DNA of 64,000 nucleotides from Novipirellula sp052161655. Its GTDB lineage: Bacteria; Planctomycetota; Planctomycetia; Pirellulales; Pirellulaceae. How positions within the stretch are numbered: the first letter of the stretch is position 1; every line of letters begins with the position of its first letter. Shown in pieces: positions 55,332 through 64,000 of this stretch. The notes beneath the pieces were generated by a model. It was not told where the DNA came from. It saw nothing but the letters and a program-made list of their open reading frames with translations, and searched no databases. The position numbers and the translations under genes are program-made. Location of the stretch: assembly GCF_052161655.1 (NCBI RefSeq), contig NZ_CP197418.1, forward strand, positions 5,580,001-5,644,000, in the 5' to 3' direction.

Positions 55332-56540
55332 CTAGGAAGCGCCCTGCAAGACCCCGTGGGGATCGAGGATGAACTTCTTCGCAGCGCCCTTGTCGAAGTC
55401 GTCGTAGCCTTGAGCGGCCTCCTCGAGCGGGATCACGGTTGCATTGACTGCTTTGGCAATCTGGCATCGTTCGTGCAAGATCGCCATCATCAAACCTCGG
55501 TTGTACTTCATTACCGGGCATTGTCCCGTCGTGAAGTGCAACGATTTGGCCCAGCCCAGCCCGATGCGGAGCGACAAATTCCCAGTTTTAGCCGCTTCGT
55601 CGACTCCACCGGGGTCTTCCGTCACGTACAGACCAGGAATTCCGACGCCACCGGCAACTCGCGTTACCTGCATCACTTGGTTTAGCACCGTGGCTGGTCT
55701 TTCCACACCCGAATCACCTCCGTGGCCGCGTGCCTCGAAGCCCACACAATCAACGGCGCAGTCCACTTCGGGAACGCCCAGGATTTGTTCGATCATGTCG
55801 GGAAGCGAAGCATCGGTTTTCAAGTCCACCGTTTCGCAGCCGAATGATCGGGCTTGAGCGAGCCGCTCTTCGATCATGTCGCCGACAACAACGACTGCGG
55901 CACCCAACAACTGCGCGGCGTGCGCACAAGCGAGTCCGACGGGGCCAGCACCGGCGACGTACACGGTGCTTCCCGTCGTCACGCCAGCCGTATAGGCGCC
56001 GTGATAACCGGTCGGAAAAATATCCGACAACATCGTTAGATCGCGAATCTTTGCCAGTGCTTGGTCACGATCTGGGAACGCTAACAAGTTCCAATCCGCG
56101 TAGGGCACCATCACGTATCTCGCTTGGCCGCCGATCCAGCCGCCCATATCGACGTAGCCGTATGCCGCACCGGGGCGATCGGGATTCACGTTCTCACACA
56201 CGCCCGTGTCGCCTTCTTTGCAGCAACGGCAACGCCCACAGGCAATATTAAACGGCACGCTGCAAATGTCGCCCTGTTTGATGAACTCGACATCACGTCC
56301 AACTTCAACGACTTCACCGGTGATTTCATGCCCAAGCACCATACCGGCGGGAGCCGTCGTGCGACCGCGAACCATGTGTTGATCGGATCCACAAATATTG
56401 GTGGAGATCACTTTCAAGATCACCCCATGATGACACTGCCGAGATTTCCCTCGGTAATTCAACTCGAGTTTCGGGTCATCAATCGATTGCACGTCGACTT
56501 TGCCCGAGCCCAAATAAATAACACCCTTGTTATCTGACAT
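55332..56540 (-). CDS. fdhA: Glutathione-independent formaldehyde dehydrogenase-like zinc enzyme
   Basis: 402 residues from the ATG at 56540. Medium-chain zinc dehydrogenase: catalytic zinc site in NICGSDQHMVRG and GHEITGE, structural zinc cysteines in CGRCRCCKEGDTGVC, and the NAD motif VYVAGAGPVGLACAHA. The internal segments GLYVTEDPGG and VDCVGFEARGHG are typical of the Pseudomonas FdhA group, which oxidises formaldehyde to formate with tightly bound NAD and without glutathione. The frame extends 23 codons upstream without support. Monocistronic; may serve detoxification of formaldehyde from methylated sugars. Confidence 0.9.
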   Translation of the reverse strand: MSDNKGVIYLGSGKVDVQSIDDPKLELNYRGKSRQCHHGVILKVISTNICGSDQHMVRGRTTAPAGMVLGHEITGEVVEVGRDVEFIKQGDICSVPFNIACGRCRCCKEGDTGVCENVNPDRPGAAYGYVDMGGWIGGQARYVMVPYADWNLLAFPDRDQALAKIRDLTMLSDIFPTGYHGAYTAGVTTGSTVYVAGAGPVGLACAHAAQLLGAAVVVVGDMIEERLAQARSFGCETVDLKTDASLPDMIEQILGVPEVDCAVDCVGFEARGHGGDSGVERPATVLNQVMQVTRVAGGVGIPGLYVTEDPGGVDEAAKTGNLSLRIGLGWAKSLHFTTGQCPVMKYNRGLMMAILHERCQIAKAVNATVIPLEEAAQGYDDFDKGAAKKFILDPHGVLQGAS

Positions 56541-56986
56541 CTGATCACGCCTTGAGAGATTTAGGGGAGAGGAGAGCGGAGAAACCGCTGCCGTGGAAAA
56601 CAACACCACAGGGTCACTGATCAGTCTAGCAGATCCGTCATTGGCACTGTTGTCGACTGTAACCTCATCTATTAGCTAGCCGCCCATCTGTAAGAAATAA
56701 GTTACGAGTTTAAAAAAAGCGTCGGACAAGGCGTTAGAGTCCAGGCTTTAGACGGTACCGAATCAATCAGGAGGCACCGCTTCGATTTTGGCGACAAGAT
56801 GCGGGATTCAGGCAAAGATGCAATCAAATATAGATGCTAAATCAGCTCACCTGACGGCTGAATACCTAGCAAATTTCGGTTAGACTGAAGAGGAACGTTC
56901 CCGGCATCGCAGAACGTCCCCCCTCGCAGAGATCACGCAACGCGATCGGTCTCATCAATCTCACGCTGGCAAATTATTTGATCCGA
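56541..56986. other. Intergenic gap of 446 bp between divergent genes
   Basis: It separates fdhA from the DUF1592 gene. No gene, repeat or clear promoter motif was identified. The region from about 56690 to 56900 is somewhat A/T-rich, which fits a promoter zone. Confidence 0.35.
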
Positions 56987-59161
56987 ATGCCAAATTGCTT
57001 TTCGAGTCGTAGTCCTCTCCACAACTCCGCCGGACCTCGCGAAGTGTCAACGCGGTTCACCGCAGGCTACGCCGCGATGGCAACGATGATTCTGTTGCAA
57101 ACCGTTCTCGCCGCTGATGCGGGGGCGGCTGAATCCGATCCGTCGATTAGCCGCTCGCTCTCCACCGTGATCCAAAAACACTGCGCGAGTTGTCATGGTG
57201 GCAGCGATGAAATCGAAGGTGATGTCGACCTTGTCCATCAGAGCGTCGGCGAACTAACCCAAGACGCGGAACTTGTTCGTAGCCTGATCGATGTGCTGGA
57301 CCTCGAGGAGATGCCGCCCGAAGACGAACCACCGCTCGACCCGAATGTTCGGCGTCAGCTTGTGGAACATTTGAAGGAAATTTTGCAAGCGTCGGTTGCT
57401 GAGAATCAGACTTTCTCCCATGCACCAATCCGACGAATGAACCGCTTTCAATACAACAACGCGATCATGGATCTACTGGATCTACGCGTCATTGTGTTTA
57501 CGCTGCCCGAGCGAATGATGCGTGAGCACAACGGGTATTTTCAACCTGAGAGCGGAAAGATGGCGGATGTCGTCTCTGTCGGTAATCGCCCATTGGGTAA
57601 ATCACAGATGATCGAGCCACGGTTGGCGGGCGTCGCAGCGTTTCCCCAGGATCTGCGAGCGGAACACGGGTTCGATAACCGCGGCGATCATCTTTCGCTA
57701 TCGCCATTGTTGATGGAAGCGTTTTTAAATCTCGGCCAATCGATTACACAAAGCCCTGATTTCACCGCAAAGAATGTCGGGATTTGGAATGAGTTCTTTG
57801 CACCGCCCGCTGCGGAACCGAACCTCGACGTCGCCGCCGAGACACGTCGTCGATTGCAGCCATTTCTTGTGCGGGCGTTTCGTCGCCCGATTGATCCGTC
57901 GCTGCTCGATCGGTATGTCGATTTTGTCACGCGTCAACTGGATGGCGGAGTCGCATTTACCGAGGCAATGAAATCGGTTACCGCCGCGACGATTGCCTCC
58001 CCCAACTTTCTATACCTGTACGAAAAATCCAGCGACCAGGAAACGGCAACGGGCATCGAAGACTACGAGCTCGCGTCACGGTTATCGTTTTTTCTATGGG
58101 GCAGTCTGCCCGATCAAACCTTGCTCGGACTTGCCGCCCAGGGAAAATTGACCAAGGCAAAGACGCTTGATGAGCAGATCGAGCGGATGTTGCACGATCG
58201 CAAACTTAAACGCTTTTGTGACAGTTTCCCTTCACAGTGGCTGCAGCTTGACCGAATCATTTCGTCCGTGCCAAGCAGAGAAAAGTTCCCGCAGTTCTAT
58301 TTCGCCAAATACCGGGACAGTATGCACATGGCGATGGAGCCGTTGCTGCTTTTTGAAACGGTGCTGATTGAAAACCAGCCGATCACTCAGCTGATCGATT
58401 CCGATTTCACTTATCGATCGCCTCGATTGGAAAAGGCATATAGCGAGCTTCGCAGCGAATCAAAAGACATTCAACGCGGCGGCGGCGCCGTGGTGGTGTT
58501 GCCATTTCATCGAGTCCCGATAACCGATCGTCGCAACGGCGGTGTGATCACTAACGCCGCGGTCATGACGATGACCTCCGGTCCCGACCGAACCCAGCCG
58601 ATCACGCGCGGAGCTTGGATTGCAACCGTCATCTTTAACAACCCTCCTGAGCCACCGCCAGCGAATGTGCCAGCGTTGGATGAGAAACCGCCTGAAGGCG
58701 AAGCCCATCTAACGCTGCGCGAACGACTTGCGATGCATCGCGAGCGAGCCGATTGCAAAGGCTGCCATGAACAGATCGACCCGCTCGGTTTTGCCCTCGA
58801 AAACTATGATCCAATCGGCGTCTGGCGTGACAAATACGATAACGATCGCGACGTCGATATGTCGGGCACACTGTTTCGCAAGCACGACTTTAACAACGTC
58901 GTCGAATTCAAAGACGCAATTCTCGCCGAAAAAGATCGCTTCGCGCGAGGACTCGCTGGGCATCTGCTTTCCTTTGCACTCGCTCGCGAGTTGGGGGCTG
59001 CCGATCAAGTCGCACTTGATCAAATCGTGCAGCTCAGCGCCGCAGATGACTACAGAATCCAAACTCTGATCAAGCAAGTGATTCGCAGCAAACCGTTCTT
59101 GAGTAAGACGAATCCAAAGAGAGAAACTGAGCACAAGTCCACGACGGGCGTGCACAACTGA
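56987..59161 (+). CDS. DUF1592-family cytochrome-type protein (DUF1587/1595/1592/1588/1585)
   Basis: 724 residues from the ATG at 56987 (an upstream TTG in frame adds three). A hydrophobic segment (about 30-45) suggests export. A haem-binding CxxCH lies in KHCASCHGG near residue 60. The DUF1587 start is RMNRFQYNNAIMDLL, followed by RAFRRPIDPSLLDRYV (DUF1595), EDYELASRLSFFLWGSLPDQ (DUF1592), ITNAAVMTMTS (DUF1588) with a second CxxCH in RADCKGCHEQIDPLG, and DUF1585 at the end. Planctomycete genomes hold many such genes, nearly always with a DUF1552 partner, as here 25 bp downstream. Role unknown; redox and carbohydrate links are proposed. Confidence 0.93.
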   Translation: MPNCFSSRSPLHNSAGPREVSTRFTAGYAAMATMILLQTVLAADAGAAESDPSISRSLSTVIQKHCASCHGGSDEIEGDVDLVHQSVGELTQDAELVRSLIDVLDLEEMPPEDEPPLDPNVRRQLVEHLKEILQASVAENQTFSHAPIRRMNRFQYNNAIMDLLDLRVIVFTLPERMMREHNGYFQPESGKMADVVSVGNRPLGKSQMIEPRLAGVAAFPQDLRAEHGFDNRGDHLSLSPLLMEAFLNLGQSITQSPDFTAKNVGIWNEFFAPPAAEPNLDVAAETRRRLQPFLVRAFRRPIDPSLLDRYVDFVTRQLDGGVAFTEAMKSVTAATIASPNFLYLYEKSSDQETATGIEDYELASRLSFFLWGSLPDQTLLGLAAQGKLTKAKTLDEQIERMLHDRKLKRFCDSFPSQWLQLDRIISSVPSREKFPQFYFAKYRDSMHMAMEPLLLFETVLIENQPITQLIDSDFTYRSPRLEKAYSELRSESKDIQRGGGAVVVLPFHRVPITDRRNGGVITNAAVMTMTSGPDRTQPITRGAWIATVIFNNPPEPPPANVPALDEKPPEGEAHLTLRERLAMHRERADCKGCHEQIDPLGFALENYDPIGVWRDKYDNDRDVDMSGTLFRKHDFNNVVEFKDAILAEKDRFARGLAGHLLSFALARELGAADQVALDQIVQLSAADDYRIQTLIKQVIRSKPFLSKTNPKRETEHKSTTGVHN

Positions 59162-59186
59162 CATTCCCCCAAGCCAAATTTTGATT

Positions 59187-60533
59187 ATGAGATCGACTTC
59201 ACGACGAACGTTCCTACGCGGGATTGGCGGGACAGCATTGGCACTTCCGTGGATGGAGAGCATTGCTGCTGACGCAGCGACGAATTCGGTGCCTCAGCGA
59301 ATGGCACATTTTTACGTTCCAATCGGTGTGGTCCGCCGCGGCTTCTTTCCCGGAGAAGCGGAGCATGTCATTCCGAAGGGAAACCTAGGCGGCGTGATGA
59401 AATCGCTTGGGAAACAGGATCCGAACCCGTTCGTCCGTCCGCTCGACGAACTCACTCCGACGATGCAACCGCTGGAGCTACTGAAACACAAAATCAACCT
59501 GATCACCGGGATGGATCGTGTTTTTCAGCAAGGAACCGACGTGCATGCGCAATGTGCCTCGTGTTACCTCAGTAGTGCAGTCCCCTACACAATCAAGGGC
59601 ACCGCATGGCCGCTTGATCGGACTTTGGATCATGTCGTCGCGGATCATGTGGGAAAAACGACTCCGTTCCAAACGTTGGAATTCAGTTGCAACAGCCATC
59701 GCGACAACAAGGAATCGATTTACTTCGATAATATATCGTGGTACGGCACCGGGCATCTTGCTCCTTCGATCCGGGACCCACGCAAGATGTATCAGCGTTT
59801 GTTTTCGACAAAAGAAATTGATCGAGCGCGAGACATTACCGAATTGGTGTTAGAAGACGCGAAATCGCTCAAACGCGACCTCGGGTACTCCGATCAACAA
59901 AAATTCACCGAGTACTTTGATTCGATCCGCACCATAGAAACGCAGATGGATCGGCTCGAAAAGATGAAGTCCGCACTAGCCAAGGTCACTTTTGACGAGC
60001 CGCCCGAAGCCTATTTGCCGCGCGGTGAATACATTCGTTTGATGGGCGATCTGATGGTTGTCGCCCTGCAAACGGGACTGACCAATGTGACGACGTTCAT
60101 GGTCGGACCAGAACGCTGGGATACGCCGTACAAGTTCGAAGGTCTTTTCGACACACCGCGAAGTCATCACCAGATGTCGCACAATCAAACCAAGTTGATT
60201 GACGATCTGTTGAAAGTGGATCGCTTCCATATGCAGCAGTATGTTTATTTGGTCGAGAAGATGGATGCGATCGAACAAGCTGACGGAACGTCGTTATTGG
60301 ACAACACGTTGTTCACGTATGGCTCCGGATTGGGTGACGGTTCGACTCACCAGTACAACGACCTACCGATCATTGTGGCTGGCGGGGGCAAACGCACTCA
60401 ATCGGGGATGCACATCAACCTGCCCGAAGGCACGCCGCTCGCGAATTTGTGGTTAACGCAAGCGCAATTGATGGGAGTCGAGATACCACAGTTCGCCGAC
60501 AGCACCGGCACGATAGACCAGCTCCGCACGTAG
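59187..60533 (+). CDS. DUF1552 Tat-exported partner protein
   Basis: 448 residues from the ATG at 59187; a TTG two codons earlier is less likely. Twin-arginine signal STSRRTFLRGIGGTALALPW. The body shows the DUF1552 pattern: AHFYVPIGVVRRGFFP, LITGMDRVFQQGTDVHA, HQMSHNQTKLIDDLLKVDRF and LFTYGSGLGDGSTHQYNDLP. The fold is related to sulfatase/alkaline-phosphatase-like DUF1501 proteins. It is translated with the DUF1592 partner; both are exported, so they likely act together outside the cytoplasm. Molecular function not established. Confidence 0.93.
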   Translation: MRSTSRRTFLRGIGGTALALPWMESIAADAATNSVPQRMAHFYVPIGVVRRGFFPGEAEHVIPKGNLGGVMKSLGKQDPNPFVRPLDELTPTMQPLELLKHKINLITGMDRVFQQGTDVHAQCASCYLSSAVPYTIKGTAWPLDRTLDHVVADHVGKTTPFQTLEFSCNSHRDNKESIYFDNISWYGTGHLAPSIRDPRKMYQRLFSTKEIDRARDITELVLEDAKSLKRDLGYSDQQKFTEYFDSIRTIETQMDRLEKMKSALAKVTFDEPPEAYLPRGEYIRLMGDLMVVALQTGLTNVTTFMVGPERWDTPYKFEGLFDTPRSHHQMSHNQTKLIDDLLKVDRFHMQQYVYLVEKMDAIEQADGTSLLDNTLFTYGSGLGDGSTHQYNDLPIIVAGGGKRTQSGMHINLPEGTPLANLWLTQAQLMGVEIPQFADSTGTIDQLRT

Positions 60534-60713
60534 TGCATACTTTAATTGATGCAGGTAGGGCCGGTTCCTACCGGCCAAACGACTGCTAAGCAGCTAGCTA
60601 GGACTAATTGCGCGGAATCCAATTCGCCGTTTGGACGCTAGCCTGGACCGCTAAAACGTTGGGCTTGTCATCGAATATTGGGGATGAGTTTTTTTTCGGC
60701 CTATACCGCAGTT

Positions 60714-62398
60714 ACCTCTCCACCGACGAAGAGGTCGTGCAGCTTTTAAGCTGTTTGTTTTCCTAGACTTATGGCTCTTTGCTGTAGCTTATCCAGACGC
60801 AGGAGATTTTGAGCTAGGATCAACAGGCCTGTCTCGCAGCGGGCTCGCTCGATTCCGCGACCGTGAAAGCGGTCCACTCGCCGGTTCCCTTTGGCGTCGC
60901 CAAAGGAGAGTTCCACGGTTTGCCCGCGTAAACGATAAAGCGTCTTGCAAGATTCACTTGCCATCTTCTCGCGTTGAGCCTCCAGCATCTCTTCGCCTTC
61001 GATTCGCTTGATTCGTCGTGGGCCTTTACCGCTGAGACAGCGTTCGGCCAACGGACATCCCTCACAGAACTTCGCGTCACACTGATAGGTCGATTGGTAC
61101 ACGTATCGGTCGCCCATACGCATCTTTTTTTCTCGCCACAAATAGGCTAAGCGGTGACCTTGCGGGCACACATAGCAATTCAATGAGGCTTCAAAACGAA
61201 ATTCTTCGCGGGGAATTTGAATTTCGCCGCTGCGTGACTTCCGCTTTGCAGCGCTACCGCTGGCCGATGGCGGTGCCAGCAGATCAATGTTCCGATCACA
61301 CGCGTCAGTAAGGTCAAGAATGCTGCAGTAGCTGCCATCGGCCAGCACCCTCTTCAGTTGCCCGCCGAACATCTTTTGCGTCTTGTCGATCATGGGGGCC
61401 AGCGTGCCCGCATCGGTTGCAGAGGCTTGACACAGATAACTAACAATCAGTCGACTGACCGGATCGACCATAAATTGAACGGTATACAACGGCCGATACG
61501 TCTTGCGTTTATCGCGGCCCAGCGGCGCAATGGGGTCAGTCAAGCTGACGGTGATCTTGTCAGGATCTTTGCGTTTATCACTCGGCTTTTTAGCGTTTTC
61601 ATTAATCCGTTGCTCCAGTACGATGGCGGCCGCCTCGATTCGAGAGGCCAAATCTTGTCGGCCTGACTCCGTTGGCGGCACCCATTTTGGAAGAGGATCG
61701 GTTCGGCAGTAAGTGCCGTCGATCAGTTCTTTTAAGAGTTCCTGTCGCCTCTGGAGAGTGTTGCGATTGACCATCCGAGCCGCGATGCACAGGCGGCAAT
61801 CGACGTGCCATCTAGAGCCACCGTGGTCGGGTCAAGATGCCCTTGCTCGATGGCCCGTTGGGTCACGTCGTCATGAAGCCTCTCAATGACGTCGCCGATG
61901 CGATCACGAAAATCATACCAAGTTCGACGAGCCGGCGTGTATCCATGACCGAGCCATTGCATCGCTTCGTTGAGCTTGGCTTCTTCCTCCCAACTTGCAG
62001 GGCTGAGTCGTCCCTTGAGGAACTGATAGAGAACCATCTGCAAAAGCAGAATGGGATCGTAGGGCTCCTGGCCCCTATCACTGTACATCCGATCGACTTC
62101 GCTACGATCAAGTTGTTCAACCTGCCGGCGAACAATTCGTGCAAGATCGTCCGGCGGAAGTTTGGCATCAATTTGTTTCCATCGCTGATCGCTTGCTGGC
62201 AGAGGGACGGGGCGATAACTGACTTTTTAATCGTCTCTGAATCGTTTATGCTCATGGCGACCTCCGTATGGCTTGGAAAGAACAGCGACGCACATTCTGT
62301 GCGAAATCCCAATCCAAACGAAGGTCAATTTTTTTTGCGCTAAACCCAGTTGTTAAAACAACTCAGAACCTGCACGACCTCGAAGTTGGTGGAGAGGT
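60714..62398 (-). mobile_element. IS1182-family insertion sequence, about 1685 bp
   Basis: The left end ACCTCTCCACCGACGAAGAG and the inverse of the right end ACCTCTCCACCAACTTCGAG match, and similarity continues through GGTCGTGCAG for about 45 bp. Between them lies one transposase region on the minus strand. No clear target duplication was found by eye. The element sits in a gap with GCTAGCC-type repeats on both sides (60629, 62455). Confidence 0.88.
60746..62255 (-). pseudogene. IS1182-type transposase, split over three frames
   Basis: The ATG at 62255 has a perfect GGAGGT five bases upstream (MSINDSETIKK). Continuity then needs a -1 change at an A5G run (62225-62231) to read VSYRPVPLPASDQRWKQIDA and on to MYSDRGQEPYDPILLLQMVL and LDGTSIAACASR. 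A second -1 change near 61775 leads into MVNRNTLQRRQELL and the DDE-type part (VLADGSYCSILDL, VDRFHGRGIERARCETGLLI). Restoring two bases gives about 503 codons, normal for the family. The first site could be programmed slippage on T-AAA-AAG; the second has no slippery sequence, so decay is more likely. Confidence 0.82.
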
Positions 62399-62571
62399 GG
62401 CAGAAAACCGGCGCAACTAAAAATAGCAACGAGCCCAAAGCATTAGTGGCACAGCGCTAGCCCTGGTTAAACGTAGAAACGATGTTAACGCCAAACGGGT
62501 AATATACCGAAAGACTCCTGCCTATCTGTTTATGGTTACCGCGACGATGGGAGCAAAGTCGATGGCGTCGC

Positions 62572-64000
62572 TCATTCCATTGGACGGAGTGGATCGGTGA
62601 CGAAATCAGCGGGAAGGGATTCAGGCCAGTCGCCGGTCAGTACTACGTTTCGCACTCGCGATGTCACGCTGCGCACGGCTCGATAAAGGCCGAACTGGTG
62701 GGGGCCGCCAAAGTCGTCAGGACGTTGATAGATCAGTTCATCATTGAGGGTGATTTGACACTTGCCGCCGGATCGTTTCACGGTGACAGCATTCCACTGT
62801 TTTTCTTTCAGCGGCAGTGGTCGGGGGCCGCGTCGATTCAGCGGTTCAATCGCTGCGTTGTCAGTTTGCAAACCAGTCCATTCGGTTTCGCCGGTGGTGA
62901 TCCAGCGGACTCGAACGCCGCCGGACTCCACCAGAAACGCGAGCCTGCCAATCGCAGGATGCACGATCGTCGCATCGCTGTCGTACATAAACTCGTATTT
63001 TATCGTTTCGCCGCCGAGCAACGGTCGTTGGTATTGCAGCAATCCTGGCTTGCGGGCGGCCGCTTCATCCTCGTGTTTCGCTGCGTGAAGCTCACCTGAC
63101 TGCAACTGCCAATCAAAACCGGATTCAGATTTCGGTTCAGCTTCACCAGCAGCTCGAAACGGGGGCTGCGATTCAGCAAAAAAGCCCGATTGCCAGCCAC
63201 GCAACTGCTCGCCGGACGTCAGCTGCACTTCGCGAGGGACGACAGGCGTTCCATGAATTTGAATGTTCCGGAACACAGGCCGCTTGCTGCCTGAGCTTCT
63301 CAATCCAATCCATGGACTCGTTCCAACCGCTGCGTCATCGAACCAAACGGGATGAAAATTGGATTCAAATTTGGCACCGTCATCGGACGAATGAATCGAC
63401 ACATGATTAAATACAGGCTGCACGTCGTAGCGAGCGAAGGGCGAAGGCCGAATCAATGGGTGATCCGAGTCGGCGTCCCAAATTTGCAGCGTGTCTTTTC
63501 GGCCGAGAGCTTGGAATTGCAGACCGCCATAGACCAAGCCGCCATCGGTTCCGATCGCCCCGCCTTCTTGCGTCTCACAGACAAATTCAAATTCGCCGGC
63601 AAGGGGAAAGCGAAATAACAACACATCGGTCGTCCCGCCAGCCAGATGCAAGAGATGGCGTTCGTGAGAAAGCCACACTCCGCTAGGTTGCCCACGCTGA
63701 ATATCAGTAGCCGACCGAACCGTCACGGGAACCCAATACTTCAGCCGGTTCTCGAACAATAGCTCCGGGCTCGATTGCCCACGGTAAATTTGCACCGCTG
63801 TTGCATGTGCGATTCTCAGAAACGGCCGCAATGCGATTGCATCGGCTTGACCGCCTCGGGCCACCAAGTTGTTCAACAATGATTCGGCGAACGGTTGCAG
63901 TTCCGGGTGCAACAATGCGGCGGAGGCAATCGCCGCTTGCCGCATCGCGTGAGGCGACAAATCAGCGCCAGCCGCCGGATCGTCGGCGGTCAACGATTGC
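62572..64000 (-). CDS. DUF1583-like planctomycete protein, N terminus outside window
   Basis: The minus-strand frame is open from the stop at 62572 to the window edge, at least 476 codons; the TTG at 63993 is probably internal. The first part (LHPELQPFAESLLNNLVARG) looks helical; the rest contains two beta-sandwich-like segments, around residues 95-255 (LFRFPLAGEFEFVCETQEGG, WIGLRSSGSKRPVFRNIQIHG) and 270-470 (IKYEFMYDSDATIVHPAIGR, QFGLYRAVRSVTSRVRNVVL), as expected of DUF1583 proteins. The family is largely confined to planctomycetes, and its function is unknown. Family call by resemblance only. Confidence 0.72.
   Translation of the reverse strand, partial: QSLTADDPAAGADLSPHAMRQAAIASAALLHPELQPFAESLLNNLVARGGQADAIALRPFLRIAHATAVQIYRGQSSPELLFENRLKYWVPVTVRSATDIQRGQPSGVWLSHERHLLHLAGGTTDVLLFRFPLAGEFEFVCETQEGGAIGTDGGLVYGGLQFQALGRKDTLQIWDADSDHPLIRPSPFARYDVQPVFNHVSIHSSDDGAKFESNFHPVWFDDAAVGTSPWIGLRSSGSKRPVFRNIQIHGTPVVPREVQLTSGEQLRGWQSGFFAESQPPFRAAGEAEPKSESGFDWQLQSGELHAAKHEDEAAARKPGLLQYQRPLLGGETIKYEFMYDSDATIVHPAIGRLAFLVESGGVRVRWITTGETEWTGLQTDNAAIEPLNRRGPRPLPLKEKQWNAVTVKRSGGKCQITLNDELIYQRPDDFGGPHQFGLYRAVRSVTSRVRNVVLTGDWPESLPADFVTDPLRPME

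Noticed and set aside
61863..62312. A 149-codon frame over the start of the transposase
   Set aside because: Only its first residues after 62255 (MSINDSETIKK) match the transposase; the rest is the wrong frame after the base loss.
1..64000. CRISPR arrays, rRNA, tRNA or prophage genes
   Set aside because: No regularly spaced repeats, no cas genes, no tRNA-like cloverleaf and no phage structural or integrase gene were seen on either strand.

Overview
The window looks like chromosomal DNA of a planctomycete, most likely Pirellulaceae (a Rhodopirellula/Novipirellula relative). The signs are family-level, not a database match. They are an ECF sigma factor paired with a large TPR serine/threonine kinase, a DUF1592/DUF1552 gene pair, two DUF1080 proteins, a DUF1583-like protein, a type III polyketide synthase, an AP2-domain protein, a C30-type carotenoid desaturase next to an aldehyde dehydrogenase, and glycine/methionine-rich pilus-assembly-like proteins. 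Genes are moderately packed on both strands, with several gaps of 0.4-0.95 kb. I saw no rRNA, tRNA, CRISPR array or prophage.

Layout. 1-9.3 kb: a four-gene transglutaminase/DUF2126 (predicted amidoligase) locus. It has a stand-alone amidoligase-like gene cut by the window edge, a small transglutaminase divergent from it, and two large transglutaminase-amidoligase fusions overlapping as TAATG. One fusion keeps its catalytic motifs; the other has lost the transglutaminase cysteine and most amidoligase motifs. 9.7-13.3 kb: thymidylate kinase, then a PAS histidine kinase and response regulator overlapping as ATGA. 13.5-17.3 kb: carotenoid desaturase and aldehyde dehydrogenase, divergent from a nitroreductase. 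17.8-26 kb: two PP2C phosphatases, NAD(P)H-hydrate epimerase, a zinc-ribbon protein, a gamma-glutamylcyclotransferase-like protein, a small lipoprotein, and the ECF sigma factor with its kinase. 26-32.5 kb: three minus-strand genes resembling a PilM/N/O/P (or GspL/M/C) inner-membrane alignment complex, with PilM fused to a PilN-like membrane and periplasmic part.

33.4-38.9 kb: a large GH38-like protein directly followed by a second kinase whose DFG is DIG, then a type III PKS. 38.9-40.6 kb: a gene-poor stretch with one AP2-domain gene. 40.6-53.6 kb: mostly secreted or membrane housekeeping and catabolic genes (an EEP hydrolase, two DUF1080 proteins, NhaD antiporter, EamA transporter, a second nitroreductase, GAF protein, Tat phosphoesterase, peroxiredoxin-like protein, a DinB fusion, an HpnB-like glycosyltransferase). 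54-60.5 kb: SMP-30 lactonase, glutathione-independent formaldehyde dehydrogenase, and the DUF1592/DUF1552 pair. 60.7-62.4 kb: an IS1182-like element with long terminal inverted repeats and a transposase broken by two -1 frame changes. The window ends in a truncated DUF1583-like gene.

Two families of non-coding repeats stand out: a roughly 115 bp element with 14-16 bp terminal inverted repeats (one complete copy, one nearly complete, two partial), and a pair of 153 bp elements of identical length with TAAGCAG-type ends. The most promising candidate for an undescribed system is the transglutaminase-amidoligase locus with its paired active and apparently inactive fusions.
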